Part shown: positions 43,040 to 53,233 of the stretch, piece after piece
Numbering within the stretch: position 1 is the first letter of the stretch
Layout: each line of letters opens with the position of its first letter
DNA from: Rhypophila decipiens
Taxonomy: Eukaryota > Ascomycota > Sordariomycetes > Sordariales > Naviculisporaceae
Reading direction: 5' to 3'
NCBI GenBank assembly: GCA_033297075.1
Contig: MU858144.1
Location: forward strand, 62,001 to 126,000
DNA: 64,000 nt
Made by a program: the position numbers and the translations under genes
The notes under the pieces: generated by a model
Databases searched by the model: none
The model's input: the letters and a program-made list of their open reading frames with translations, nothing else
What the model was told of the DNA's origin: nothing

Positions 43040-45040
43040 CTAGAGGATGCCTTCTTTCTCATGTTTTCATTGTCTTTATACCTGGCCTTGGGATGTTGGA
43101 GTTGATCAAAAAGTTACTGGTAGCTGCGGGTTTCTGTGGTTAAGGAAGGATCAAGCGATAAATATCATTTCTCTCCAAACTCTTTCATCAAGACCCAGTC
43201 CCAAAAAAATCAGAGAGACAAAATGGCAATAGGTCGGCGCAGAAAGCCTGAAGCGAGGAGATGCTGCAAATTGCAATAGGGGCAAGGCACATTGGTTATG
43301 TTAAAGCCGTCGTATAAACAGAGAGAGAGAGAGAGCGTTCAACGCAATACCTACATGTCTGCCCTGGCAGCCCGGTTCTGATATTAGCTGATCTGCCAGG
43401 ATGTCAACATATCCAGCCTTTGCCGTTAATGATTTATAAACGGGATCTTGCCCACCTGAAACACTTTTGTTTGAATATCAATGGGTCTGACAGACGGGCA
43501 TACCGATGAGATGTGATATCCTGCTTGTCACTTTTCACATTACACCCATCATCCTCTTTTTATAAGAAAGTCTGATTGTTCAAACCGGGCCATCATCTTT
43601 ACTTTTAAGTACTCCCGTGAATAACTCCAAACCATATCCCCATGTACAATTCGGGATCTTTCCCCAAACAACTCTAGACTCCCGACCCTTCAAGCCCTCA
43701 TCCCAGGATTGCGGCACGCGCGCGTTCCGGGATGCCGGATCCATCCCAGCGGCAGTTGCGGCGCTCAGGGCGTGGAGCCGGACGAGAACTTGGCCTAAAC
43801 GGGTTTAGTCTCCGCATCTCATCGGAAGCTGGTGGAGCAGATGACGTGCAGCGAATCGGGCGCCCGCCCGCCGGGACTCTGCATGGAACACACCATTGGA
43901 AGGATGCGACTGGCTGGACGGATTGAAGAGCGGCAACGAAAATAAGAATATTACGCTGCGGATACGGCCCAAGAAAACATTAACTTCGTTGATGTGAATT
44001 CCTGTTCTGTCACATGGCGGCCAATGGAATGAAGAATTTCTGTTTATTCGAACGCGGGGCAGAACGGATCGGAAATGGCATGCTGGGGACAGGGGTCAAA
44101 GAAGGGGAGAGATGTGTGGGCCAGATTTTGGCGGCTTTTCAGGGGACTTGTCCTTGTCCCTAGCGCCCTCCCCTGGGTTACCGACAGAAAGGAAAATTTT
44201 GTCAACAAAAAAAAAAGATGGGACGAACCGAATTGACTTTCACCTTGCAGCAACACCACACATCGTGAGCATCGCCGCCAACAAAAAAACATCGGATGAA
44301 CGGTCAGATGCAGAAATTGATGCGAGAGTTGCTCTAAAATACCCGTATCACAACTCGTTTTTTGTGATATCGTCCTCGCCTGGGATCTTGCATTTGCAAC
44401 TGACCTGTCAACGGGCGCGTGCCGACTTCTCGCCAAGAACAGACCAGGCGCAATTTCCCATTTCCGGACTAACTATCGTCCTTTTATTTTGGCGCGTCCA
44501 GGGTTCTTCTGTCTTGCTACGGTAGTCTTGATCGTGGATCTGGGGTTGTTTGTTCTCCTTTTTCCCCCTTGCGAGACTTGTCCCGGCACATCCATCTTTT
44601 ATAAAAAGAAGACATCTTTCCCAGGTCGCTCGCCGCGCCCCCTTGGTTCACGATGTCTACACGATATTCTTTACGACAGACCCCACGGTGAGTTGAAAGA
44701 TCTCGCTTTTTATGCTTCCCGGGTGCCGAATCCCTGGCGCTTAGGCTTGTTTTGCTTCCTTCATATGCATACACTCCCGCACCGACACAAGCATAGAGTT
44801 TGCCCTGCATGAGATGGGATCAAGTTGATCGTCCGAGCTCAATGTCAAGATTCGCAGCATCTTCATGTTCACAAGACGGAGCCTGGGGTCGTGGGATATG
44901 ATATTGCCTTGCCACTTTGCGCAACATGACACCACCGCGCCGGGACATGCGCGGCACATCATGGAACACAAGAGTCTTGCAAAAAGCGCATACAGAGTAC
45001 TGACCATGACAACTACAGGAAGAAGGAACTCTTCGAGGGC
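43040..45040. promoter_or_regulatory. 2.0-kb upstream region of ERG4
   Basis: No credible gene. It holds a (GA)7 microsatellite (43321-43335) and a CCAAT box at 44021-44025, about 1.0 kb before the ERG4 start. The 3' flank of the tetraspan gene occupies the left end. Confidence 0.4.
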
Positions 45041-46804
45041 ATGGTAGAAACACCCGCCCGTCGGTCTATGCGTCGCAAATCCCAGTTCCCCCTCGAATCC
45101 GACGGAGAGTCAAGCTCGGCAGCCGAGAACGTATCCAAACCATCCCTCCAAAAACGCAGAACCGCCAAGTTTATAGAACACCTCGACGAAGAACTCGAGA
45201 TGCAGCCCACGCCCCACAAGACCCCAAGCGACGACGAGTCCAGGCCGTTGCTCCGGACCGCCAATGGCAACGGCAATGGCCATAGCAACGGCAAGGCCTC
45301 CAACGGCCACGCCAAAGCGGCCAAGCCGGAAGAGAAGGTCGTTGATGGGTGGAAACCCGGCATGGACCCCAAGATAGACTACTCGGGCCACAAAGAGTTT
45401 GGCGGAGCCTGGGGCACGGGTACTCTGATGATCTTCTTCCCCGTCCTCATGTGGTACATGTGGATCGGCGCGACCATCTACGACGGCAAGATCCCGCTGC
45501 CCACCAAGGACCAGAGCCTCGTCGAGTTCGTCAGCCACCTCGCCAACCTGGTCTACACGCAGGCATTCCCGCACGCCAAGGCATGGGCCATGTACTGGAC
45601 CTTTCTCGTCTTCGAGGGCGCCCTCTACATCTTTGCGCCCGGCGTCTATGCCTATGGCAAGCCGCTCCCCCACGAGGGCGGCAAGCAGCTGCGCTACTAC
45701 TGCTCGGCCTACACCTCGTTCTACACCACCATCGTGTTCGCCGCCGCGCTCCACTTTTCCGGCCTGTTCCCGCTGTACACCATCATCGACGAGTTCGGCC
45801 CGCTCCTCAGCGTGGCCATCATCTCGGGCTGGTCGGTGGCCATCATCGCCTACGTCAGTGCCTTTTACCGGGGTGCCACCCACCGCATGACGGGCAGCCA
45901 CGTCTACGACTTTTTCATGGGCGCCGAGCTGAACCCGCGCATGTTTGGCATTTTGGATTTCAAAATGTTCTTCGAGGTCCGCCTGCCGTGGTACATCCTG
46001 TTCCTCCTGACCAGCGCGACCGCCGCCCGCCAGTACGAGCGCTACGGCTACGTGTCGGGAGAAGTCTGCTTCATGTGGCTGGCGCACTACCTCTACGCCA
46101 ACGCCTGCTCCAAGGGCGAGGAGCTGATCGTGCCCACCTGGGACATGTACTACGAGAAGTGGGGCTTCATGCTCATCTTTTGGAATCTGGCCGGAGTGCC
46201 CCTCTCGTACTGCCACTCGACGCTGTACCTAGCCAGCCACGAGCCCGAAACCTACCGCATGAACCGTGTCGTCCTCGCGCTCTTCTTTGCGGCCTACATA
46301 TTCGTCTACTGGGTCTGGGACAGCTGCAACGGGCAGAAGAACAGCTTCCGCGCCATGGAGAGCGGTAAATTCGTCAAGCGCAATACTTTTCCTCAGGTGC
46401 CCTGGCAATCGATCAAGAACCCCAAGACCATCGAGACGGGCCAGGCCAACAAGATCTTGTGCGACGGGTGGTATGGCCTCGCCCGAAAAGTGCATTACTC
46501 TTGCGATGTGTTTTTTGCCGTCTCGTGGGGCCTGATTACGGGATTCGACAGCGTCTTTCCCTGGTTTTATCCCGTCTTTTTCTGCTGCATGATTACCCAC
46601 CGGTGCTGGCGGGATATCCAGCGGTGCAGGAATAAATACGGGGATGCGTGGACCGAGTATGAGAAGCGGGTGCCTTATTTGCTTATTCCGGTAAGTTTGC
46701 TGCTCTATTCACCATTTCTTTTTTTTTCGTCCCTTGTTGTTGTTTGTGTGTTGGGGTGACTGACTGACTGACTGACATTTTGACTTGATTAGGGTGTTAT
46801 ATAA
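45041..46804 (+). CDS. erg4: delta(24(24(1)))-sterol reductase (ERG4), last step of ergosterol synthesis
   Basis: ER membrane NADPH-dependent reductase that converts ergosta-5,7,22,24(28)-tetraenol to ergosterol. Exons 45041-46690 and 46793-46804, 553 aa. The last exon codes only GVI and the stop; intron 46691-46792 starts GTAAGT, carries five TGAC copies (46757-46776) and ends TTAG. Residues 1-110 are hydrophilic with an [16 protein letters not shown] run. Then follow eight or nine membrane segments. Family marks are [38 protein letters not shown] and [18 protein letters not shown] near the C-terminus. ERG24/TM7SF2 reductases share the C-terminal motif, but the [13 protein letters not shown] segment and length favour ERG4. 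It is convergent with the F-box-type gene. Confidence 0.9.
46757..46776 (+). repeat. (TGAC)5 tract at the branch-point region of the ERG4 intron
   Basis: Five perfect TGAC units lie 16-35 bases before the acceptor of the final ERG4 intron. They create four overlapping CTGAC branch-point-like words. Confidence 0.8.
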
Positions 46805-47524
46805 ACAACTGAGAATCGTTTCAATTTTGCCCACCCATTTGGCGCCATGTCAGTTTCGCGAGCAAGCAAGCAAGCGAGCGAGCTTCCTTTGACGAGGAGG
46901 CGGAGGGACACTTTTAATTCCTTTCTCACCTTTTCACCTCCCCGTATGGACCTATTCATTCCGCTCTATAATTTGTAACCTCAGTTACGTTGGCTCCAAC
47001 ATTATTAGTTTCTGTTCCCCCCTATCTTCCTTCTCTGTTGGACTCGAACAAACAAACAAAACAATTCTTTCACTTCTCAGTACATATTTTAGGGGGTGGC
47101 TTGTTTTGATGTTGTCATAACCGTTTAGTATCATTCGCATTTTTCCCCAGTTATCAGTATCAATTTAATAGTCTCATCTTTCTTCCGTCTAATGGTATAA
47201 AGGTCAAAAATGGAATCTCGAGACAAGTCAAGTACTTAAGATAAGATACTAAGTAATGTAATAATTCAATTTTAATCTCAAACATCAAAACCAATCCACT
47301 TATTCATTGCTGGAATATGGGTAGCCATTTGTCTTGGTTGGTCATTAGTTGAGTGGAAGGGAACACATGGCTCAAATGGCTAGAATAAATGCATTGACTT
47401 GCTAGAATAGGGGCCCTGACTGGGCTGGAACAGATGCCCTGACTGAGCTAAAAAGCAATATTGGAATTGGGCCTTATATATAAGCGTAGTGGTGCCTGTC
47501 TACCAGGCCCCTTTTGCCCAGGCT
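46805..47524. other. convergent intergenic region ERG4 / F-box-type gene
   Basis: 0.7 kb of 3' flank. It holds a short AGC(AAGC/GAGC) repeat at 46861-46883 and AT-rich sequence after 47200. No gene is seen. Confidence 0.4.
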
Positions 47525-49322
47525 TTACCCCGATTCCGGCCAGCTTCTGTGTTCCTTTCGAATCTGATGCAGTGAAATCGGCCGAATCACCTCAGATGAG
47601 AGGCCCAGATGGTAAATGGCATCACCGTGACCTTTGATAATGGACGGGTCGGGCAGTAGTTCCTCAGAGATGACGCATTGCCGCCGACCGCGTTCCAATG
47701 CGACCTCCTTCCAAGCCTGAATCACGGAGGGCTCCAGTGTGAGATCCCATGTCCCTCGCCGAGTGATCACGGCTCGACCATCGCTCAAGATCTGATACTT
47801 GAAGAGCATTGCCAGACCCCGGCGACCGTTCCATATCTCCAGCCTTTCCAGCTTTGGCATCCTCGTAGCCACTTCTGCCGCGCTGGTGAGCAATTGGTTC
47901 ACCTTGGCCGGGTCCACATCAGGTGCAAGCAGTTGCGAAGTCAGTGAAAGGGTAGTCAGGTTGGGCCAGGTCCAGGAAGGTTTGCAGGCCGTCAGAAAGT
48001 GCTCGGCTTCGATAATGAATGACGCGGAGAGCTGGTCGAGTTTCAGGCTGGTCCTGGCGAATTCTGAGCCAACAATGCGAGCTCTTGCTGGACGGGGTGG
48101 AATCGAGGGTACGAGATACATGGATTCGATGTTTTCACTGAAGTTCTCGAAAACCGCAAGCCGACGAATTCTCCTCATAAACCTCGCGGCAAGCATACAC
48201 AGATAGCCTATGTAAAAGCCAAGTAAGCTTCTTTTCTCGACAGCATATTGACCAAGTCGGGCAACTGGTTCGAAAAACGGGGCATGGAAATAACGGAATA
48301 CAACAGCGCCTTCTTATAATGCGACACAGGCATTAAGAAGAATTGCTACACGCCCTCGACAATCTCTGTATATATGTAGAATTAGTCTCTTAAAGCGTTC
48401 AAGGGACCAAAATACGCATAAAAGAGATCAATTATACATATATATATAGACTGTTGAAGGCGTGCGCAAATCATTTCACACCCCAATTCCCGAACCAGTT
48501 GTCAGGGCAGGACTTACCATTATCGGCTGATGCTTGGTGGTCCGGAGTCCACCTCCATGGCTCGTAATGGACCTCCTCAAGTCTGGGGAAAAGGGAAAGG
48601 AACTTTCCCAGTCCTTGTGGCGACCAGCATCGGAGGTTCTGCTGACGGAGAAGAAGAGCCGTGACTACTGGGACCGATGGCAGTTGTTTCATCCACGACA
48701 ATCCAAAGCCGTCCCGAAAAGTCCGTTGAATGGCGGCGAGAGTCGGGTAGGATTGAAGACCTGGAGCTATCCTACCGTGACGGGGATCGTCTAGGTTATC
48801 CGAGAACGATGGGAGATCTGGCTCAAAGGTCAGATATTCAAAGTTTTTCTTGTCCTTCAGCGAATGATAGCTGATGTCAAGTTGTAAGCCGTCGCCTGTC
48901 TCTTCCCAGTTGCTGAGGATGGACAATAAAGTCTGGATCGTCTCTGCGATAGGCTCGCAGCCCGTCGTGTGATCCTGTGACAGGTGAAAGTTCTGAGGGT
49001 GATGAAAATAAAGGGGCAAGTTGTCGGCTTCATTGAGCTCTATACAGAGCCAGATATACCGCACGAGATGTCGGCAGCGAAGGGGGAAATAACAATTGAA
49101 TTCACCAAGTCTCGCCGGTGTCAGCTTGATCCGGGCGAAGTTGTGCCGCTCAATGACAGTCTGCCACTCTCTTGACACTGTGGCCAGAGGAGCAATACCG
49201 GTATCCTCGCCGTCCAAGAGGGCTCGGAAGACCCAGTCTTTCAACTCCTGGGGCAACTTAGGCCACATGCTGCGAGTCAGAGGGATTGCTCGCTGGTTCC
49301 AGACAAGGCGTGAAGAATACAT
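47525..49322 (-). CDS. F-box-type / leucine-rich-like fungal protein
   Basis: Member of a large, lineage-expanded ascomycete family with a degenerate N-terminal F-box (WPKLPQELKDWVFRALLDGED... then ATVSREWQTVIERHNF) and a repeat-like C-terminal half. Such proteins are presumed SCF ubiquitin-ligase adaptors; the substrate is unknown. Proposed exons 49322-48518 and 48207-47525, 495 aa. The donor GTAAGT follows HQASADN; the acceptor TTTTACATAG at 48208 gives ADNGYLCMLAARFMRRIRRLAVFENF, which fits the family spacing. Other marks are HYEPW, SWTWPNLTTLSLTSQLL, LERLEIWNGRRGLAMLF and a final GHGDAIYHLGLSSEVIRP. The 310-bp intron is long for this window; an alternative acceptor at 48313 would add 35 residues. 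The two coding blocks are secure, the join less so. Confidence 0.7.
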
Positions 49323-49737
49323 GAGGAGAATATAAAGGGTGTAAGAGTGGGAAGAGTGGGAAAAGTGGGCGAGAAGAGTGTTAAAATATTTCAGTGAAGT
49401 GAGAATTTTCGTAAGTGGAGGGTGTTAGATTGTGTGGAAAAGAAAGCAGATAAAGTTTTGAATTTTCCATCCAGAAGAAACTTTATCTCGGAGGCTGGAC
49501 AAACGTGGGTCTATCAGAGAATAGAGTTTGGGCTCCCATCTTCCGAGGAAAGAAAGACTTGAGAACCTTCCGTCTTTGCCCCGTAGGCCCGCTATGTATT
49601 TTGCGGGACCAGGCTTAATATGGGAAGTCGACACCCAGAGTACCCTCAATATCTAGGGCACCAAGAGCTAGCCATCCTTTCCTCGGAAGAGGTGCCCGTA
49701 TACAAGAAGACTGGTGGCTTTAAATTAGGCCTTTTAC
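49323..49737. promoter_or_regulatory. spacer upstream of the F-box-type gene
   Basis: 415 bp between two minus-strand genes. GAAGAGTGGGAAGAGTGGGAAAAGTGGG-like repeats lie just upstream of the F-box-type start (about 49345-49372). No gene is seen. Confidence 0.35.
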
Positions 49738-50655
49738 TCAAGACCATCCACTCCTCAACCTCTCAGCAATGAACTGCATCATGGGCAGAACCTCGTCCCT
49801 ATTCCTAGGCATGCCATCGTCCGCGGCTGCTCTGTTCTTCCACTCCAAAATCTTGACATGTTCAAACTCGTCCCTCGCCAACTCGACCGCGTCCTCGTCA
49901 ACGGCCTCGCTTTCTCTTCCATGACAAATCAGAATTGGAGTCTCGGCTTTGGCCCGCGAACTAATTGTTGGAACCATTGATGTGGGAAGCGGGCCCCCAA
50001 TCGAAACAGCCCCCTTGAACGCTTTCTCTTTCCTTGTGTTCTTTTCCTCCTCGTCAGTAATTTCCTCGACTCTACCTGTAGAAGTAGCAGGAGCCCTCAA
50101 CATCGAAGCCAGCCCCAGGGCAAGTGACCCCCCCTGTCCGAACCCAAACAACAGAATATCCTCCATTTCCCAGCCACACTTGGCGATTAAAACGTCCCCG
50201 AAAAGGCGGTTCATGATCAAGCTCCTCGCTTTCTCAAACCCGGGGTCTTGATCCAACTTCCCACTGCTAACATTCCCACCTGATGAGGAAGAATCAAGTC
50301 GTAAATCATCCCCCCAATGGAAATGCTTTGCCATCCCACCACCAGGCATGCCTCCTTCCCCAGCATCCAGCAACTCATCAGAAAAGAGCGCAGTGGGCAG
50401 GGGACTCGTCCCGCGGACAGAAATCCCCAGTACCCCGGGGAGATTCAAGTTCCGCGCAAAAGTAGCAAACGAATCTTCATTGTCACCTAGCCCATGGAAG
50501 ACGATCATGATTGCGGTTGTGGACTCGGGCGGGTTGGGATAGACTGTTTTGATGTGTAGCTGACCAGCAGCGTTTTGACTGTTTGTTAGCGGGGAGAAGT
50601 CGGATTCTGTTGGGATTCTCGTTTTTGGTTTTGGCTGTGCTTTGGTGGGTGACAT
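49738..50655 (-). CDS. phospholipase/carboxylesterase-fold protein lacking the catalytic triad
   Basis: Alpha/beta-hydrolase of the acyl-protein-thioesterase (APT1-like) fold, 305 aa from the ATG at 50655-50653 (context CAAAATGTC). The frame continues upstream to an ATG at 50844, but that stretch is low-complexity and probably 5' UTR. Fold marks: VFHGLGDNEDSF (oxyanion loop), LLFGFGQGGSLALGL (nucleophile elbow) and ILICHGRES. The elbow, normally GFSQGG in this family, reads GFGQGG, with glycine at 173 in place of serine. The expected Asp after LICHG is missing (HGRESEAVDED), and the C-terminal GxxH motif reads GMPRNRDEV with no His. So the protein is probably not a classical esterase. A scaffold or ligand-binding role is possible. 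Confidence 0.8.
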   Translation of the reverse strand: MSPTKAQPKPKTRIPTESDFSPLTNSQNAAGQLHIKTVYPNPPESTTAIMIVFHGLGDNEDSFATFARNLNLPGVLGISVRGTSPLPTALFSDELLDAGEGGMPGGGMAKHFHWGDDLRLDSSSSGGNVSSGKLDQDPGFEKARSLIMNRLFGDVLIAKCGWEMEDILLFGFGQGGSLALGLASMLRAPATSTGRVEEITDEEEKNTRKEKAFKGAVSIGGPLPTSMVPTISSRAKAETPILICHGRESEAVDEDAVELARDEFEHVKILEWKNRAAADDGMPRNRDEVLPMMQFIAERLRSGWS

Positions 50656-51148
50656 TTTGGCCTTTGTTTTTCTACTTGTTCTGGCTTTGATGGTTTTGTG
50701 AGAGTTTGCGGGTAATAATTGGTAGGTGTTTTTGAGCAAGTCAGTTGTGATGCTTGGTTGGTTTGAGGAGATGAGTGGTGAATGAGAGTTGATGTTAATA
50801 TGAGTCCAGTGAGGCGGGGGTAGAGAGCTCATGTGGGGTCCCAAATGTAGGGGGCATCCGTCATCGTTCGGTTTCCTTCACACAATCCCAATGAACAAAC
50901 AAAGTATATTTTGGGTTAACCTCCCTTCCGATTGTCCCTATATCTTCTGTTTTGTATTTATTTCAAGATAGTCGAATTGTGGAGAAATTCGCCAGCAACT
51001 AAACAGCTCTGTACTGTATTTACGTCGAATATTCGTGATCCGAGCATCATATCGATATAACCGAGCAACCATCCCAAATACCTACCGACCAATAAATAAA
51101 TAGAAACGAAAAAAAGACAGCAAAGAACCTCCCAAAGATGCATCATAT
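50656..51148. promoter_or_regulatory. spacer upstream of the esterase-fold gene
   Basis: 0.5 kb, promoter/5' UTR of the esterase-fold gene and AT-rich 3' flank of the LCCL gene. No gene is seen. Confidence 0.35.
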
Positions 51149-53233
51149 TCATTTAACCCTCCTCTTTCTCAAATCAGCACTCATGCTGAACTCATCCGCC
51201 CGCACCCTCACCCTCGACGGCCCAGGCGCCATATCCTCCCACTCGCCCCTAGAATTCCATACACCCGCCTTGGTATAATCCTCGCTCGAGCTCCCCTCCA
51301 TCCACGCAAACCTAAAATACTCATTCTCAAACCCTTCCATCGGCCCCTTTCTCGTCCAGGTAAAGTTATTCCCACCGGCATCATTCGACAAATCCCCATC
51401 GTCGGTGAAATACCTGCGATACCTCTCAACATCGTTCACCAACACGCTGATGCCATCATATTCAATCCCCGGCGGCGGGAGCCAGCTAAAGGTAATGCTG
51501 GATACCAACTCGGAGCTATTCGAGCCGCTGCTATTGGAGACCAGGTCGATGATGGGCGCCAGAATAGTCGGAAGGGGCGAGCCGAGCTGGGCATCGCCCT
51601 GGAGGGCATAGGCCGTCTGCAGAATAGGATCCCAGCCCCAGCGGGCAATGCCGTTGACGAAGAAGCCTATCAGTAGACCTTGGTACAGAAGAGACGGACG
51701 GGTCTGCATGCTCGTGCCTGGGAGTAACAGTAGAGCCAAGATGTAGTGGTGGATGCGGAGCTTGAGATCCGGCAAGACAATGCAGACAATCAAGCCGCCG
51801 ACGAAGAGGGCGTAGAGCTCGAGGTGGCGGATCAGCCGGCCCTCTTGGCGGAAGAACCAGATCTGCGAGGCCACGATGGCGAGCAAGACGAGGATGATGA
51901 TTGCCAGCGCGGCCCGTGCCCCAGGTTGCTGTTGCAGGTCGTGGGGAGTGAGGCGCTGGATTGGGATAAAATCAAACGTGTGGTTGGTCAGCGCTCCGAC
52001 CCAGCAAGCACCCAGCCACAAGACGGTCTTCTCAATCTGCGCCGTGAGACCGGTGAGCGTCCGCCGGATGCCCATCTTGTCGTACATGACCCAGGCCGCG
52101 AGCATGGCGGGAAGGAAGTTGCCGATCTCGCGGGAGAAAAGACTCGGAATGTTGGTGTGGCTTGGGGGGTCCGTAGCCATGCCGACAGTCCAGTAGGTGC
52201 CCACGAAGATGGGGAAAAAGAAAATCCCCGGATGGGTGACAAAGAGTGACAGCACGACCGAGAAGACCACCGAGACGGCGAGCAGTGGCCAGCGCATGTC
52301 TCGAGACGAGCACTCGATGCCGGGCTCGAATGTTATGGAGAGGGGAAAGTATGAGTCGAAGCCATAGCTCGAGATGCCGTTTCGTGATGAAGCGTTAAAG
52401 TTTCGCTGTGTCCCGACCAGCCTGACAACACCACACCCACCTTGCAGGTTAGATATCATGCCAGCATGGACGGCAGCACCGCAGATGAAGGAATCTCCGC
52501 GGTAGACCGGGCTAGTGGCATCCCTCTCCACTGCTGGTGGCCCCCCGACAATCAATGGCTCGTAGATGACCTCCTGGCTCCCTACAGCTCGAGGATTCAG
52601 CACAGAGTAGCTGGCGCAGTTGGCAGGGCATCTGAAGGCGAAACCGCTTCCACTGAACGGACGGCAGTCGGCGCCATCCAGTCCGCAGCCGTTTCCTGAA
52701 GCCCAATAAGCGGCCCCGCAGCCTATCGACGAGGGTAGTCCCCATCCCTCAATCTCCGACACAGAAAGGCCCTGGCGCATAACTAGGGCGAAGGTGACGA
52801 TCCAGACTGCAAAATAGCCGATGAGCAGCCATATCCTGTGCTTCCTCTGGGGGACAAACTTGTCGAGCAATAGGATGGGGGCGTGCTGGATCTGGGGTAA
52901 AAGGGGCTCGATCTTGTGGTCCCGGGGATTGGGTGGCCCCCGGGCCCACTTCGCGCCGGCCCGACAGAAGCGACGGACGGGATACGGTACCCATTTCCAC
53001 TTCTTCCAAGTTCCCTCGTCTTGTATGAAGCGCGGCGTGGGCGGCGAACTGTCGGCTTCGAGCTCCTCTACGCGAGAGGTGTCCTGGATGGGGGCATCGG
53101 GATGTTCCTCTACGGCAACGGTGGTCGTGCTTGTAGTTGCGCTGGACCCGCCATTCCCTTGCCTCTCAATATCAGGACGACTCGCGTGCGAACTCTGGTG
53201 CGTATGCACCTCGACCCCGTCGGCTTCACCCAT
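51149..53233 (-). CDS. LCCL-domain multipass membrane protein
   Basis: 694 aa from the first ATG (53233-53231). Layout: hydrophilic N-terminus with a Ser/Thr run; the GTWKKWKWVPYPVRRF motif before the membrane; membrane segment 1 near 134-156; a lumenal/extracellular LCCL domain at about 170-300 with its cysteines (IGCGAAYW, GCGLDGADC, RCPANCASY, SFICGAAVHAG, GGCGVVRL); then a block of six or more membrane segments to about residue 525; and a lumenal, N-glycosylation-rich C-terminal domain. Fungal LCCL proteins of this type are widespread, but their function is unknown. The frame is open upstream of the ATG to a TGA near 53372 and includes a TTCTCTTCAG acceptor-like site, so an upstream exon cannot be excluded. 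Confidence 0.85.
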   Translation of the reverse strand: MGEADGVEVHTHQSSHASRPDIERQGNGGSSATTSTTTVAVEEHPDAPIQDTSRVEELEADSSPPTPRFIQDEGTWKKWKWVPYPVRRFCRAGAKWARGPPNPRDHKIEPLLPQIQHAPILLLDKFVPQRKHRIWLLIGYFAVWIVTFALVMRQGLSVSEIEGWGLPSSIGCGAAYWASGNGCGLDGADCRPFSGSGFAFRCPANCASYSVLNPRAVGSQEVIYEPLIVGGPPAVERDATSPVYRGDSFICGAAVHAGMISNLQGGCGVVRLVGTQRNFNASSRNGISSYGFDSYFPLSITFEPGIECSSRDMRWPLLAVSVVFSVVLSLFVTHPGIFFFPIFVGTYWTVGMATDPPSHTNIPSLFSREIGNFLPAMLAAWVMYDKMGIRRTLTGLTAQIEKTVLWLGACWVGALTNHTFDFIPIQRLTPHDLQQQPGARAALAIIILVLLAIVASQIWFFRQEGRLIRHLELYALFVGGLIVCIVLPDLKLRIHHYILALLLLPGTSMQTRPSLLYQGLLIGFFVNGIARWGWDPILQTAYALQGDAQLGSPLPTILAPIIDLVSNSSGSNSSELVSSITFSWLPPPGIEYDGISVLVNDVERYRRYFTDDGDLSNDAGGNNFTWTRKGPMEGFENEYFRFAWMEGSSSEDYTKAGVWNSRGEWEDMAPGPSRVRVRADEFSMSADLRKRRVK

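Noticed and set aside
45110..46368. Long open frames overlapping ERG4 (368 codons on the minus strand, 339 codons in another plus frame)
   Set aside because: They mirror the GC-rich third positions of ERG4 codons and have His/Arg/Gly-rich composition with no domain.
48313..48517. Shorter intron for the F-box-type gene (acceptor ATAAG at 48313)
   Set aside because: Keeps frame but adds 35 residues not seen in the family and uses a poorer acceptor than TTTTACATAG at 48208.
50656..50844. 63-residue N-terminal extension of the esterase-fold protein
   Set aside because: Although it has an ATG, the stretch is low-complexity, with no targeting signal, and the ATG at 50655 has the better context. 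Not fully excluded.
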